Positions 33,973-43,687 of a stretch of DNA of 64,000 nucleotides are shown in pieces. A program made the position numbers and the translations under genes. Location of the stretch: positions 4,898,001 through 4,962,000 of the forward strand of contig NZ_VIWU01000001.1 of NCBI RefSeq assembly GCF_007994075.1, written 5' to 3'. The notes under the pieces were generated by a model. That model was not told the origin of the DNA. It worked only from the letters and a program-made list of their open reading frames with translations, and did no database searches. The DNA is from Pseudonocardia hierapolitana (GTDB lineage: Bacteria > Actinomycetota > Actinomycetes > Mycobacteriales > Pseudonocardiaceae). Position 1 is the first letter of the stretch. Each line of letters begins with the position of its first letter.

Positions 33973-36488
33973 TGCGCACCGTCCTCCTCGCCTCCCTGCG
34001 CATCCACGTCCGCCGGTACGTGGCAGCGGGGATCGCGGTGATCGCCTCGGTCGCGTTCGTCGTCGTGATCGGGGTGCTCACCGCCGGGGCCAAGAGCGGA
34101 CTCGTGGACGGCACCGGGTCGCCGTTCCGCAACGCCGACCACGTGGTCTCGCCTGCGGTCTGGCCAGGGTCCCAGATGGACCGGGACGAGGTGATCGCGT
34201 TCACCGAACGACACGGCGAGAACGCCGCCGCAATCGGCCGGGGCCGCCCACCGGCGCACGTGGACGGTCGGCCGCTCTCCAGAATTCTGGTGGCGCCGAT
34301 CGCGAGCTCTCCCGAGATGCGCTGGCAGCAGCTCGTGACGGGCCGCTTCCCGGCGACCGAGGGCGAGGCGGTGCTGCACAACTGGTTCGCCCAGGCCGAG
34401 AAGATCGCGATCGGCGACCGGATCCGGATCGGCGAGGGCTCAGGAGCGACCGACGTCGAAGTGGTCGGCGTGGTGGAGTCGCCCGCGGCGGGGGCCATGG
34501 CCTCGGCGTACGTCACCTGGCCGCAGCTGCTGCGATGGCGCGACTACCCCCTCCACCTGGGCTCGGTGGCGGTGCGCGGGGACATACGAGGCCCGCTCCC
34601 GGAAGGCGCGAAGGTGCAGTCGCCGGAGGAGTTCGCGACCGAGCGCGAGGCCGAGATGCACGACGCGGTGGACACGTGGTCGTTGATGCCGCTGTTGTTC
34701 GCCGCCATCGCGGTCGTCGTCTCGGTCCTGGTCATCGCGAACACGTTCTCCATCCTGTTCGCGCAGCGGGTGCGCGACTTCGCCCTGCTGCGTTGCGTCG
34801 GCGCGACCCGCCGGCAGGTGCTGGGTTCGGTTCGCCGGGAGGCGGCCGCCGTCGGGGTGCTCGCGTCGCTGACCGGCGTCCTGGTCGGCGTCGGTCTCGG
34901 CTACGGGCTGATCGCCCTGATCAACGCCCTCGTGCCCACGGCCCGCAGCGGCGTCGTCAATACCCGTTCGCCTGTCATGTCGGCGATCGCCCCCGAGCTG
35001 ACCGCGTTCTGGCCATGGCTGCTGGGCGGATTCGCCGTCGGCTTGCTGGTCACCCTGCTCGCGTCCTGGTTGCCGACCCGGCGCGTGGTCCGGGTGAGCC
35101 CGCTGGCGGCGCTGCGGGTGGGTGGGAGCACGGACGCCGCGCTCGACGCACGCACGGCCACCGGGCGGACGCGGCTGGCGCTCGCCGGGCTCGGGCTGGT
35201 CGCCGGGCCGGTCCTGCTCGGGACGGCGATGGCCCAGGACAACACGGTGCTGATGCTGGCCGGCGGAGCAGCGGTGGCCGCCGGCGTGCTGCTCGTCGGG
35301 CCGATGCTCGTGCCCCGCCTGATCCGGATCGCCGGAGCACCGCTCGGCCCCGCCGGACGACTGGCGACCGCGAACGCCGTGCGCAACCCCCACCGGACCG
35401 CCGCCACCACCGCCTCCCTGCTGGTCTGCGTCACCCTGACGACCGCCGTGCTCACCGGATCGGCGACGATGCGTGCCGCCTCGGACGCCGAACGCGGCGT
35501 GGAGCACCCCATCGACGCCGCGCTCACCTCGTCCGGGACGCCGCTCGGCGCCGACCTGCTCGACCAGGTCCGTCGTACCCCCGGCGTCGAGCAGGCAATA
35601 CCGGTCGACGGCGCCGTGGCCCGGATGTCCGGGCTCGACGACCCGATCCCGCTCCTCACCGCGCCCGACGCGGCGCAGGTCGCCCGCGACGGCGGGGCGT
35701 TCGCCCATGTCGAGCCGGGTGAGATCAGGATCGATCCCCACGCGTTGACTGCCGACCCGGGCAGCGACCCGATCGACATCGGGGCCGGTGACGAAGTCAC
35801 GGTGCGCATCGGCGACCGGGAGGCCCGGCTGCGGGTCGTCGTCGGCGTGCGCTCGACCCACGAGCTGCACGAGGCCTCCGGATGGGGCCCGGCCGGCGTG
35901 GTCGCGCCCGACACCCTGGCCAGGCTCACCGACTCCCCGCAGCCGCACGCCATCTGGGTCCGCGTCACCTCCGGCACGGACGCGCTGCAGCTCGTCGGAG
36001 CCCTGGACGAACTGGCGGGTACGGTCGGGGCAGAGGTCGACGACCAGCTGCAGGCCCGGGCGGCGGAGGACCGAACGCTGGGGAACCTCACCTTGTCGGT
36101 GCTCGGCCTGCTCGGCATCTCCGTGGCGATCGCCGTGATCGGGATCGCGAACACCCTGGGCCTGTCCGTCCTCGAACGCGCCCGGGAGCACGCGATGCTG
36201 CGCGCGCTCGGGCTCACCCGCACGCAGCTGCGGCTGATGCTGGCGGCCGAGGCGATGCTGCTGTCGGTGGCGGCCACCGGACTCGGCACCGTGATCGGCA
36301 TCGGGTTCGGCTGGGTCGGCTACGAGACGTTCGTGGAGCGGGCCCTCAACGAGGTCCCCCTGCAGGTCCCGTGGCTGCAGCTCGGCGTCGTCGTCCTCCT
36401 TGCCGCGCTGGCCGGGCTGCTCGCCGGTGTTCTCCCGGCTCGTCGGGCCGCTCGGGTGACCCCGGCCGCGGGGCTGTCCCTCGACTGA
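33972..36488 (+). CDS. FtsX-type ABC transporter permease (MacB-like, two FtsX domains)
   Basis: A protein of 838 residues. The N-terminal membrane helix is followed by a large extracytoplasmic domain, three helices with the FtsX pattern (IANTFSILFAQRVRDFALLR), a second extracytoplasmic domain and a final FtsX unit (GIANTLGLSVLERAREHAML). The tail ARRAARVTPAAGLSLD is typical. Such permeases work with LolD/MacB ATPases in mechanotransmission, antimicrobial-peptide resistance or lipoprotein export. The partner ATPase upstream is truncated, so this permease would need another ATPase. The reading frame itself shows no damage. Confidence 0.88.
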   Translation: MRTVLLASLRIHVRRYVAAGIAVIASVAFVVVIGVLTAGAKSGLVDGTGSPFRNADHVVSPAVWPGSQMDRDEVIAFTERHGENAAAIGRGRPPAHVDGRPLSRILVAPIASSPEMRWQQLVTGRFPATEGEAVLHNWFAQAEKIAIGDRIRIGEGSGATDVEVVGVVESPAAGAMASAYVTWPQLLRWRDYPLHLGSVAVRGDIRGPLPEGAKVQSPEEFATEREAEMHDAVDTWSLMPLLFAAIAVVVSVLVIANTFSILFAQRVRDFALLRCVGATRRQVLGSVRREAAAVGVLASLTGVLVGVGLGYGLIALINALVPTARSGVVNTRSPVMSAIAPELTAFWPWLLGGFAVGLLVTLLASWLPTRRVVRVSPLAALRVGGSTDAALDARTATGRTRLALAGLGLVAGPVLLGTAMAQDNTVLMLAGGAAVAAGVLLVGPMLVPRLIRIAGAPLGPAGRLATANAVRNPHRTAATTASLLVCVTLTTAVLTGSATMRAASDAERGVEHPIDAALTSSGTPLGADLLDQVRRTPGVEQAIPVDGAVARMSGLDDPIPLLTAPDAAQVARDGGAFAHVEPGEIRIDPHALTADPGSDPIDIGAGDEVTVRIGDREARLRVVVGVRSTHELHEASGWGPAGVVAPDTLARLTDSPQPHAIWVRVTSGTDALQLVGALDELAGTVGAEVDDQLQARAAEDRTLGNLTLSVLGLLGISVAIAVIGIANTLGLSVLERAREHAMLRALGLTRTQLRLMLAAEAMLLSVAATGLGTVIGIGFGWVGYETFVERALNEVPLQVPWLQLGVVVLLAALAGLLAGVLPARRAARVTPAAGLSLD

Positions 36489-36517
36489 AACCCTCGTCGA
36501 CCGCGCTCGGCCGGCGG

Positions 36518-36561
36518 CTGATGAAGTCCGCCATGCGCGGCACTGCGCCCTTCGTGATCAG
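36518..36561. terminator. Imperfect hairpin between convergent FtsX and GntR genes
   Basis: CTGATGAAG at the left pairs with CTTCGTGATCAG at the right (3-nt bulge), with further CGC and TGC pairing inside. The GntR stop lies in the right arm. Confidence 0.5.
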
Positions 36562-37232
36562 AGGGTCTGATGGATCCGGACCAGGTGTGCCCGGCTCACC
36601 GCCGCGGCGCGCTCGGGGTCGGCGTCGCGAATCGCGGCCACGATGTCGGCGTGCACGTCCTGGTCGTGCGGGGAGCGCGCGGCGGGCCCGGCGAGGGCGA
36701 CCATGTCGATCATCGCTTCGCGCACGCGCGGCCGGAACGAGTCGAACAGGTCGGCCAGCACCGGATTGTGCGCCGCGGCGACGACGGCGCGGTGGAACTC
36801 CAGGTCGACGTCGACGTACTCGGCGTCGCTCGCGTCGGGGGCCGCCTCCGCCCGCCGGGCCAGTGCCTTCTGCATCACCAGCAGGTCCCGAGGCGTGCGC
36901 CGCTGGGCCGCCCGGTGCGCCGACTCGGTCTCGATGGCGATCCGGCCCTCGACGATGTCGGCGATCCCGGCGCGGCGCAGCACCGTCTCCCAGTCCTCCA
37001 CCGGCTCGGCTGAGATCACGAACACGCCTGCGCCCTGCCGCGTCGCGAGCACCCCCCGCCCGGCCAGCTCCCGGATCGCCTCGCGCACGGTGGAGCGACC
37101 GACGCCCAGCTCGGCCGCCAACGCCGCTTCCCCCGGCAGCTTCCACCCCACCGGCCACTCCTGCGAGGCGACCCGGTCGAGGATCACCTTCGCCGCCTGC
37201 GTGGCCAGCGGGAGCCGCTCGAGCTTCGCCAC
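36558..37232 (-). CDS. GntR family regulator, FadR/FCD subfamily
   Basis: A protein of 224 residues. The winged HTH is typical (WKLPGEAALAAELGVGRSTV, then REAIRELAGRGVLATRQGAG). The FCD ligand domain has its metal-binding histidines in DLEFHRAVVAAAHN and in a later HADIVAAI-type helix, followed by RAHLVRIHQTL. GTG 37232 has AGAGAGG 7 bp upstream. It is divergent from leuA, and its likely operator TTGTCTGAGAA (37248-37258) covers the -35 of the leuA promoter. It may respond to an organic acid or branched-chain metabolite. Confidence 0.9.
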   Translation of the reverse strand: MAKLERLPLATQAAKVILDRVASQEWPVGWKLPGEAALAAELGVGRSTVREAIRELAGRGVLATRQGAGVFVISAEPVEDWETVLRRAGIADIVEGRIAIETESAHRAAQRRTPRDLLVMQKALARRAEAAPDASDAEYVDVDLEFHRAVVAAAHNPVLADLFDSFRPRVREAMIDMVALAGPAARSPHDQDVHADIVAAIRDADPERAAAVSRAHLVRIHQTL

Positions 37233-37247
37233 GGCACACCTCTCTGC

Positions 37248-37276
37248 TTGTCTGAGAACCTGAGGGCTGTTAGCGT
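37248..37276 (+). promoter_or_regulatory. leuA promoter with overlapping GntR-type operator
   Basis: A -35 TTGTCT (37248-37253) and a -10 TAGCGT (37271-37276) are separated by 17 bp. The GntR-like palindrome TTGTC-T-GAGAA (37248-37258) overlaps the -35. Transcription should start near 37283, directly at the leader-peptide GTG. Confidence 0.65.
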
Positions 37277-37283
37277 AGCCGAC

Positions 37284-37328
37284 GTGTCGTGGAGCGCCCT
37301 TCTCCTTCGCAGCCACGGCGGGGCCTGA
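37284..37328 (+). CDS. leuL: Leucine leader peptide upstream of leuA
   Basis: A 14-codon frame, GTG to TGA, encodes MSWSALLLRSHGGA with three consecutive leucine codons, CTT CTC CTT, at 37299-37307. CTT is very rare in this DNA, so two of them in a row are notable. The frame starts 7 bp after a -10 element and is probably leaderless. The stop is immediately followed by the first strand of alternative RNA stems. This is the layout of ribosome-mediated attenuation, known for leuA in other actinobacteria. Confidence 0.78.
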   Translation: MSWSALLLRSHGGA

Positions 37329-37378
37329 GGACCGGCACCCCGCCGTGGGTGCCGCCGCGCGCCGGTCCGTTCCGGACC
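37329..37378 (+). promoter_or_regulatory. leuA transcription attenuator (alternative RNA stems)
   Basis: Strand A, GGACCGGC (37329-37336), can pair perfectly with strand B, GCCGGTCC (37361-37368). The competing fold has GGCACCC/GGGTGCC (37334-37340 with 37347-37353) and the compact hairpin GGTCCG-TTC-CGGACC (37364-37378). A ribosome stalled on the Leu codons leaves strand A free to pair with B and breaks the compact hairpin. A ribosome that reaches the stop codon covers A and lets the compact hairpin form. There is no T-run. Confidence 0.65.
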
Positions 37379-37397
37379 GATCCCCGAGGAGCTCCTC

Positions 37398-39176
37398 GTG
37401 ACACACCCGTTCCCCACCCTGTCCACCCCGGCCGGCCCGGTGCCGGCCGGTGCCCCGGCCTGGAACCGGCAGCGCCGCTCCCAGATGCCGTCGCACCGCT
37501 ACCGCGACGTCTTCGCCCGGACACCGGTGCCGCCCCTGCCCGACCGGCGCTGGCCCGGCAACCGGCTCACCGAGGCCCCGCTGTGGGTGCCCGTCGACCT
37601 GCGCGACGGCAACCAGGCGCTGGTCGAGCCCATGGACCCGGGGCGCAAGCGGCGCTTCTTCGAGCTGATGGTGGCCATGGGCTACAAGGAGATCGAGGTC
37701 GGCTACCCGTCGGCGTCGCAGACCGACTTCGACTTCGTGCGGCTGCTGGCCGAGACCGACCTCGTGCCGGACGACGTCACCGTCGTGGTGTTCACCCCCG
37801 CCCGCCCGGAGCTGATCGCGCGGACCGTGGAGTCCGTCGCGGGGATGCGGGGCGAGGTGGTCGTGCACATGTACACCGCCACCGCTCCCACGTGGCGCGA
37901 CGTCGTGCTGCGTTTCGATCGCGACACGCTGGCGGAGATGGTGCTCGCCGGCGCGGCGCAGGTGCACCGCCTGGTCGGCGACGACCCGCGGGTGCGCTTC
38001 GAGTTCTCCCCAGAGGTGTTCAACCTGACCGAGCCGGACTACGTGCTCGACCTGTGCGATCGGGTCACGGCCCTGTGGGACGCCCGCGCGGAGCGGCCGG
38101 TGATCCTCAACCTGCCGGCGACGGTGGAGGTCGCCACCCCGAACGTCTACGCCGACCAGATCGAGTACGTGCACCGCAACCTCGCCCGGCGCGACGCGGT
38201 GATCCTCTCGGTGCACCCGCACAACGACCGCGGCACCGGTGTGGCCTGTGCCGAGCTCGCCGTGCTGGCCGGCGCCCAGCGCGTGGAGGGCTGCCTGTTC
38301 GGCAACGGCGAACGCACCGGCAACGTCGACCTGGTGACGCTGGCGCTGAACCTGCACGCCCAGGGGGTCGACCCGATGGTCGACTTCTCGGACATCGACG
38401 AGATCCGCCGCACCGTCGAGCACTGCAACCGGATCGCGGTGCACGAGCGCCACCCCTACGCGGGCGACCTGGTTTACACGGCGTTCTCCGGCACCCACCA
38501 GGACGCGATCAGGAAGGGCTTCGCGCAGCACCGCGCCTCGGCGGCCGCGGCGGGCGTACCGGAGTCGCGGGCGCGCTGGGACGTGCCGTACCTGCCGATC
38601 GACCCGGCCGATGTCGGCCGCGGCTACGACGCGGTGATCCGCGTGAACAGCCAGTCCGGGAAGGGCGGGATCGCGTACCTGCTCCACGCCGGGTACGGCG
38701 TCGAGCTGCCCCGGCCGTTGCAGATCGACTTCTCCCGCCACGTCCAGCGAGCCACCGACGCCATCGGCGCCGAGGTGACGCCGGAACAGCTGTGGGAGCT
38801 GTTCACGGCCACCTACCTGACGCCCGCCGAGCCCCTCGTGGTGCTGCACGAGTGGCAGGCGAGCTCGGCGGGCGAGGGGGTCGACGAGCTCAAGGTCGAC
38901 CTCACGGTCCGCGGCGAGCGCGCCACCCACAACGCCACCGGAACCGGACCGGTGGACGCGCTCACCCGGATCCTGGCCGGTGCCGGCCTGCCGGTCGACG
39001 TGCTCGGCCTGACCCAGCAGTCGCTCGCCCCCGGCAGCGCCGCGCAGGCGATCACCTACCTGGAGCACCGCTGCCCGGACCGCGTCGCCTGGGCGGCCGG
39101 CACCGGGACGTCGGTGCTGGAGGCGAGCCTGGCCGCGGTGATCGCCGCCGCCCACCACCGGGCGGCTGCGGGGTGA
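37398..39176 (+). CDS. leuA: 2-isopropylmalate synthase
   Basis: A 592-residue enzyme of the long (LeuA type 2) class. It condenses 2-oxoisovalerate with acetyl-CoA, the first committed step of leucine synthesis. The catalytic barrel shows [16 protein letters not shown] (Arg69/Asp70), the metal histidines in [11 protein letters not shown], and [17 protein letters not shown]-terminal regulatory domain follows, so leucine feedback is expected. GTG 37398 is preceded by GAGGAG-CTCCTC, a self-complementary site that could hide the ribosome site. The gene is controlled by the leader peptide and attenuator upstream and perhaps by the divergent GntR protein. Confidence 0.97.
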   Translation: MTHPFPTLSTPAGPVPAGAPAWNRQRRSQMPSHRYRDVFARTPVPPLPDRRWPGNRLTEAPLWVPVDLRDGNQALVEPMDPGRKRRFFELMVAMGYKEIEVGYPSASQTDFDFVRLLAETDLVPDDVTVVVFTPARPELIARTVESVAGMRGEVVVHMYTATAPTWRDVVLRFDRDTLAEMVLAGAAQVHRLVGDDPRVRFEFSPEVFNLTEPDYVLDLCDRVTALWDARAERPVILNLPATVEVATPNVYADQIEYVHRNLARRDAVILSVHPHNDRGTGVACAELAVLAGAQRVEGCLFGNGERTGNVDLVTLALNLHAQGVDPMVDFSDIDEIRRTVEHCNRIAVHERHPYAGDLVYTAFSGTHQDAIRKGFAQHRASAAAAGVPESRARWDVPYLPIDPADVGRGYDAVIRVNSQSGKGGIAYLLHAGYGVELPRPLQIDFSRHVQRATDAIGAEVTPEQLWELFTATYLTPAEPLVVLHEWQASSAGEGVDELKVDLTVRGERATHNATGTGPVDALTRILAGAGLPVDVLGLTQQSLAPGSAAQAITYLEHRCPDRVAWAAGTGTSVLEASLAAVIAAAHHRAAAG

Positions 39177-40202
39177 TCAGGCGGGTAGGGAGGCCGGCAG
39201 GCCGAAGTGCGGGAAGTTGCCCTCGTCGATGAACGCCGTGACGGCGGCGATGCGGTCGCCGCGGAGCGTGAGGACGTCGATGATGCGGCCGACGAACGCG
39301 CCGGCCTCCTCGTCCCAGATGTAGCAGGCCACCGCCTGCTGGCCGTTGGCGCGCACCGGCAGGTGCCGCCAGCGGTGGCGCAGCGGCAGGTGGACGAGGA
39401 AGTCGGTGACGGCGGCGTGGCCGCGGTACCAGCTCGGCAGCGGCGGCATCGACCAGCTGGCGTCGGCCGTGAGCATGGAGACGAGCCGGTCGGCGTCGCC
39501 CTCCTCGAGAGCGGTGGCGTACGCCGTGACGAGCTCGCGCAGCCGGACGTCGCCGAGCGCCCGCAGCGTCTGCTGCTGGCTCTCCTCGGGCCGCAGCTCG
39601 TGGACGACCTTCCGCGCGCGCTGCAGGGCGCTGTTGACCGATGCGGTGGTGGTGCCCAGCGTCTCGGCGACCTCGCGCGCCGAGAACCCCAGCACGTCGA
39701 ACAGCAACAGCGCGGCGCGCTGGTTGCCCGGCAGGTGCTGCATCGCGGCGACGAACGCCAGCTCGACGCTCTCGCGCTGCTCGTAGCGCGCATGCGGGGC
39801 CGCGAGGCCGTCGGCGACGTCGGAGTCGGGGTAGGGGCCGAGCCAGGCGACGTCGGTGAGCGGCTGGTCGTCGACCGCCGCGTGTTCCGCCGACGGGCCG
39901 AGGTCGATCGGCAGCGCCCGCCTGCCCCGCCGGGCGATCGCATCGAGGCAGGCGTTCGTGGCGATCGTGTACAGCCACGATCGCACGGAGCTGCGCCCCT
40001 CGAACCGGTCGATGCCCCGCCAGGCCCTCACCAGTGCGTCCTGGAGGGCGTCCTCGGCGTCGTGGAGCGAGCCGAGCATGCGGTAGCAGTGTGCGTGGAG
40101 CTCGCGCTGCAGGGGCGCCACCAGGCGGTGGAACGCCTCGTCGTCGCCGGCCCGGTCACGCGGGAACTCGGCCTCTGCCACGTCGCCTGCAGACTCGCTC
40201 AT
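39177..40202 (-). CDS. ECF sigma factor with C-terminal SnoaL-like domain
   Basis: A protein of 341 residues. Sigma region 2 (HCYRMLGSLHDAEDALQDAL, then SVRSWLYTIATNACLD) and region 4 (LPGNQRAALLLFDVLGFSAR, then EVAETLGTTTASVNSALQRAR) are clear. Residues about 215-335 form an NTF2/SnoaL-like domain (AYATALEEGDADRLVSMLTA), the architecture of SigG/SigJ-type and ECF41-like factors in which this tail modulates activity instead of an anti-sigma. No anti-sigma gene is adjacent. Its stop directly abuts the leuA stop. Confidence 0.9.
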   Translation of the reverse strand: MSESAGDVAEAEFPRDRAGDDEAFHRLVAPLQRELHAHCYRMLGSLHDAEDALQDALVRAWRGIDRFEGRSSVRSWLYTIATNACLDAIARRGRRALPIDLGPSAEHAAVDDQPLTDVAWLGPYPDSDVADGLAAPHARYEQRESVELAFVAAMQHLPGNQRAALLLFDVLGFSAREVAETLGTTTASVNSALQRARKVVHELRPEESQQQTLRALGDVRLRELVTAYATALEEGDADRLVSMLTADASWSMPPLPSWYRGHAAVTDFLVHLPLRHRWRHLPVRANGQQAVACYIWDEEAGAFVGRIIDVLTLRGDRIAAVTAFIDEGNFPHFGLPASLPA

Positions 40203-40239
40203 GGCGGGCGAGTGTGCCCGACCGCACCGACGGTTCCGG

Positions 40240-41643
40240 TCAGACTCCGGCGTCGGACTGCGCGTCGGTGGTCAGGCGGGTGATCGACGCCAGCGGGATC
40301 GCGGCCCATGTCGGGCGGAACCGGGTCTCGTAGACCAGCTCGTACACCGCCTTGTCCAGCTCGAACGCCCGCAGCAGGACGGACTGCTCCCGGGGGTCGG
40401 CGCCTGCGCGCAGGGCGTAGCCGTCGCAGAACGCGGAGCGGTTGCGCTCGGCCCACTCCCGGGCGCGCCACACGAGCTGGGAGTCGTGGTCCGGGTCGGT
40501 CCATTGGTCGGTGGGTTCCCACTGCGAGAGCTGGTGGAACGCGGCGTAGTCGAACGACCGGAGCATGCCGGCGATGTCGCGCAGCGCCGAGTCGGGCCGG
40601 ACGCGCTCCGCGAGCGGAGCGGCGGGCTCACCCTCGAAGTCGATCACCAGCCAGCCCCGCGGGGTGCGCAGCGTCTGCCCGAGGTGCAGGTCGCCGTGCA
40701 CGCGTTGGGTGGGCAGGGGCCCCGGGAGCGCCGCGACGGCGTCGTAGATCGCGTGGATCGGCTCGGCGTGCTCGGCGAGCACCGGCACCTCGGCGACGGA
40801 CGCGGAGAGGCGGTCGTGCCACGTCCTGGCCAGGGTGCGCGGGTCGGCCTCGCCCGTGGCCAGCGCCTCGCGCAGCTCGGCGTGCACGACGCCGACCGTC
40901 TCGCCCAGCCGGGACGCCTCGGCCGCGAAGTCGCCGCCCACCTCGTCGGCCCGCAGGTCGCCCTCGGCGAACAGGTCCCGCACGCTCGCCAGGGCCATCG
41001 CCCAGCCGTCGGCGGAGTTGGCGGCGAAGTCCTGGAGCATGCCGAGCGTGACCGGCTCCCCGTGCAGGACGCCCTCGATCGCACCCTGGAGGGCGGCCAC
41101 CTCGGTGCTGCCGACCGACCGGAGGGCCCGGTGCAGCTCGAGGTCCGGGTTGACGCCGGGCAGCACCCGCCGGAACAGCTTGAGGATCGAGCGCTCGCCC
41201 CACGACACCGAGGTGTTGGACTGCTCCACCCCGAGCACCCGGCCCGGGACGCCGTGGGCGATCTCGGCGCCGGGCTCGGGGACGAAGCGGATCTCGCCCA
41301 CCGTCCGCCCGGTGCGGATGGAGTCGAGCAACCACTCGGTGACGCCGGTGTCCCACAAGCCGTCGTAGGCGATGTGACCGCCGACGGCCCCGATCACGAC
41401 GTGTTCCAGCTCGCCGCGCGGGTGCTCGCGCCGGGCGACGAGGAGCTGGTAGTGCTGCACCGGGGAGTCGTCGGCGAAGTCGACGGCGAGGAGCAGGTGG
41501 TCGAGGAGGGGCTCCCCATCCGTGCGCAGCGGTGTGACGGACGCGATCGCGACGGACCGGACCTGCCGGCCCTTCGCGGCGAACCAGCGCTGTTTCGGCA
41601 GCCACTCGGGCAGAAGTTCGGGGAGCTCCTCGTCGAGGCTCAT
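40240..41643 (-). CDS. mak: Maltokinase
   Basis: A protein of 467 residues. It phosphorylates maltose with ATP to maltose 1-phosphate, the GlgE substrate. The aminoglycoside-phosphotransferase-like fold shows the catalytic loop VHGDLHLGQ (His316, Asp318) and the metal-binding Asp335 of VIDFEGEP. The N-terminus ([16 protein letters not shown]) is typical of Mak/Pep2. Start ATG 41643 overlaps the treS stop as ATGA, so the two are translationally coupled. In many relatives these genes are fused or followed by glgB; here glgB is 9 kb away. Confidence 0.95.
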   Translation of the reverse strand: MSLDEELPELLPEWLPKQRWFAAKGRQVRSVAIASVTPLRTDGEPLLDHLLLAVDFADDSPVQHYQLLVARREHPRGELEHVVIGAVGGHIAYDGLWDTGVTEWLLDSIRTGRTVGEIRFVPEPGAEIAHGVPGRVLGVEQSNTSVSWGERSILKLFRRVLPGVNPDLELHRALRSVGSTEVAALQGAIEGVLHGEPVTLGMLQDFAANSADGWAMALASVRDLFAEGDLRADEVGGDFAAEASRLGETVGVVHAELREALATGEADPRTLARTWHDRLSASVAEVPVLAEHAEPIHAIYDAVAALPGPLPTQRVHGDLHLGQTLRTPRGWLVIDFEGEPAAPLAERVRPDSALRDIAGMLRSFDYAAFHQLSQWEPTDQWTDPDHDSQLVWRAREWAERNRSAFCDGYALRAGADPREQSVLLRAFELDKAVYELVYETRFRPTWAAIPLASITRLTTDAQSDAGV

Positions 41644-43391
41644 CCAATTTCCTCCGCAGGGGTGATGGAGAACCAGTAGAAGCCGTGCCCGGGCAGCGTC
41701 AGCAGGTAGGGGAGTTCCCCGATCCGCGGGAACGGCACACCACCGGTCAACTCGTGGGGCACGCAACCCTGCCATGCCGAGAGGTCCAGTTCCACCGGCT
41801 GCGGGAACCGTGACATGTTGTTGACGCACAGCACCACGTCGTCGCCGGAGGAGCGGACGTACGCGAGCACGGACGGGTTCGAGCCGCCGAGCTCGTGGTA
41901 CTCGCCCAGCCCGAACGCGTGGTGCCGCTTGCGGACCTCGATCATGTGCCGGGTCCAGTGCAGCAGCGACGTGGTGCTGTTGAGCTGGGCCTCGACGTTC
42001 ACGGCCTGGTAGCCGTAGAGCGGGTCCATGATCAGCGGTAGGTAGAGCCGCCCGGGGTCGCAGGTGGAGAAGCCGGCGTTGCGGTCCGGGGTCCACTGCA
42101 TCGGGCTGCGCACCGCGTCGCGGTCGCCGAGCCAGATGTTGTCGCCCATGCCGATCTCGTCACCGTAGTACAGAACCGGCGAACCGGGCAGGGAGAGCAG
42201 CAGCGCCGTGAACAGCTCGAGCTGGTTGCGGTCGTTGTCGAGCAGCGGGGCCAGCCGGCGGCGGATGCCGATGTTGGCCTTCATGCGCGGGTCCTTGGCG
42301 TACTCCGCGTACATGTAGTCGCGCTCTTCGTCGGTGACCATCTCGAGCGTGAGCTCGTCGTGGTTGCGCAGGAAGATGCCCCACTGGCAGCCGGAAGGGA
42401 TCGCAGGCGTCTGGGCCAGGATCTCCGAGATCGGGAAGCGGTTCTCCCGGCGCACGGCCATGAAGATGCGCGGCATCAGGGGGAAGTGGAACGCCATCTG
42501 GCACTCGTCGCCGCCGCTGTCGGCGTCGCCGAAGTACTCGACGACGTCCGATGGCCACTGGTTGGCCTCGGCCAGCATGACGCGGCCCGGGTACTCGACG
42601 TCCATCACCTTGCGGCAGCGCTTGAGGAACTCGTGCGACTCCCGCAGGTTCTCGCAGTTCGTGCCCTCGCGCTCGAACAGGTACGGCACGGCGTCGAGCC
42701 GGAAGCCGTCGATACCGAGGTCCAGCCAGAACCGCAGCACCTCGATCATGGCGTCCTGCACGGCCGGGTTGTCGTAGTTCAGGTCCGGCTGGTGGGAGAA
42801 GAACCGGTGCCAGTAGAACTGGCCGCGCACCGGGTCGTAGGTCCAGTTGGACGACTCGGTGTCCACGAAGATGATCCGCGCGTCCGGGTAGCCGGAGTCG
42901 TCGTCGGCCCAGACGTAGAAATCTCCGTAGGGGCCGTCGGGGTGGCGCCGGGACTCCTCGAACCACGGGTGCGTGTCGGAGGTGTGGTTCATGACGAGAT
43001 CGGTGATGACCCGGATGCCGCGCTTGTGGGCCTCGTCGAGCAGCACCACGAAGTCGTCGACGGTGCCGAACTCGGGCAGCACCGCGCGGAAGTCACGGAT
43101 GTCGTAGCCGCCGTCGCGCAGGGGGGAGTCGTAGAACGGCGGCAGCCAGAGGCAGTCGACGCCGAGCCACTGGATGTAGTCGAGCTTCTCGGTCAGGCCG
43201 CGCAGGTCGCCGGTGCCGTCCCGGTTGGAGTCGGAGAACGCCCGGACCAGCACCTCGTAGAAGACGGCCCGCTTGAACCATTCTCGATCGACATCGAGCG
43301 TGCGCGCGTGCTCGAAATCCTCCGACGAGGTCTCGACGAGCTGATCGTCTTCGGTGTGCCGGGGCTCAGGGGTCGAGGTGTCGATCGACAT
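41640..43391 (-). CDS. treS: Trehalose synthase (maltose alpha-D-glucosyltransferase)
   Basis: A 583-residue GH13 isomerase that interconverts trehalose and maltose. The active-site residues Asp233 ([12 protein letters not shown]), Glu275 (VMLAEANQW) and Asp345 ([10 protein letters not shown]) match the mycobacterial enzyme with a constant offset of three. The opening [18 protein letters not shown] and [13 protein letters not shown] are also diagnostic. It forms an operon with mak and provides maltose for the GlgE route. ATG 43391 is the first reasonable start. Confidence 0.97.
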   Translation of the reverse strand: MSIDTSTPEPRHTEDDQLVETSSEDFEHARTLDVDREWFKRAVFYEVLVRAFSDSNRDGTGDLRGLTEKLDYIQWLGVDCLWLPPFYDSPLRDGGYDIRDFRAVLPEFGTVDDFVVLLDEAHKRGIRVITDLVMNHTSDTHPWFEESRRHPDGPYGDFYVWADDDSGYPDARIIFVDTESSNWTYDPVRGQFYWHRFFSHQPDLNYDNPAVQDAMIEVLRFWLDLGIDGFRLDAVPYLFEREGTNCENLRESHEFLKRCRKVMDVEYPGRVMLAEANQWPSDVVEYFGDADSGGDECQMAFHFPLMPRIFMAVRRENRFPISEILAQTPAIPSGCQWGIFLRNHDELTLEMVTDEERDYMYAEYAKDPRMKANIGIRRRLAPLLDNDRNQLELFTALLLSLPGSPVLYYGDEIGMGDNIWLGDRDAVRSPMQWTPDRNAGFSTCDPGRLYLPLIMDPLYGYQAVNVEAQLNSTTSLLHWTRHMIEVRKRHHAFGLGEYHELGGSNPSVLAYVRSSGDDVVLCVNNMSRFPQPVELDLSAWQGCVPHELTGGVPFPRIGELPYLLTLPGHGFYWFSITPAEEIG

Positions 43392-43687
43392 GGGCGTATC
43401 GCGTTCCTACCGGGCGGGGACGGATGGCGGAAGGGGCACCCGGCCAGTCTTACCGGGCGGAGGGCCCGGGCGCAGGACGTGGCTCGGCGGCTGCGTCGGA
43501 GCGTAGCTCCCGGGGTCGCGGAGCTCGGGGGCAGCCACCTCAGACGGGTCGCTGAGCGCGTCCGTAGTCGCACCGCGTGTGACGGTTCTGATGGTGCCTG
43601 CCGGGCCGGTCCCTACACCGGATGGGCGGCGCGCGCACCTGTCGGGAGGAGGACCCTGGACCGCCCCCGAGTGGAAGGAGCGGCCTC
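43392..43687. other. Intergenic region between divergent treS and a duplicated-domain gene
   Basis: A spacer of nearly 300 bp. I see no gene, clear palindrome or canonical promoter, apart from the AAGGAG ribosome site (43676-43681) of the downstream gene. The promoters for both directions should lie here. Confidence 0.5.

Noticed and set aside
37386..37397. GAGGAGCTCCTC as a restriction or methylation-related palindrome
   Set aside because: Its position directly before the leuA GTG makes it the ribosome site with a complementary neighbour, a simpler reading.
41644..42096. N-terminal extension of the maltokinase frame
   Set aside because: It lies inside treS in another frame; ATG 41643 overlaps the treS stop as ATGA and begins the known protein.
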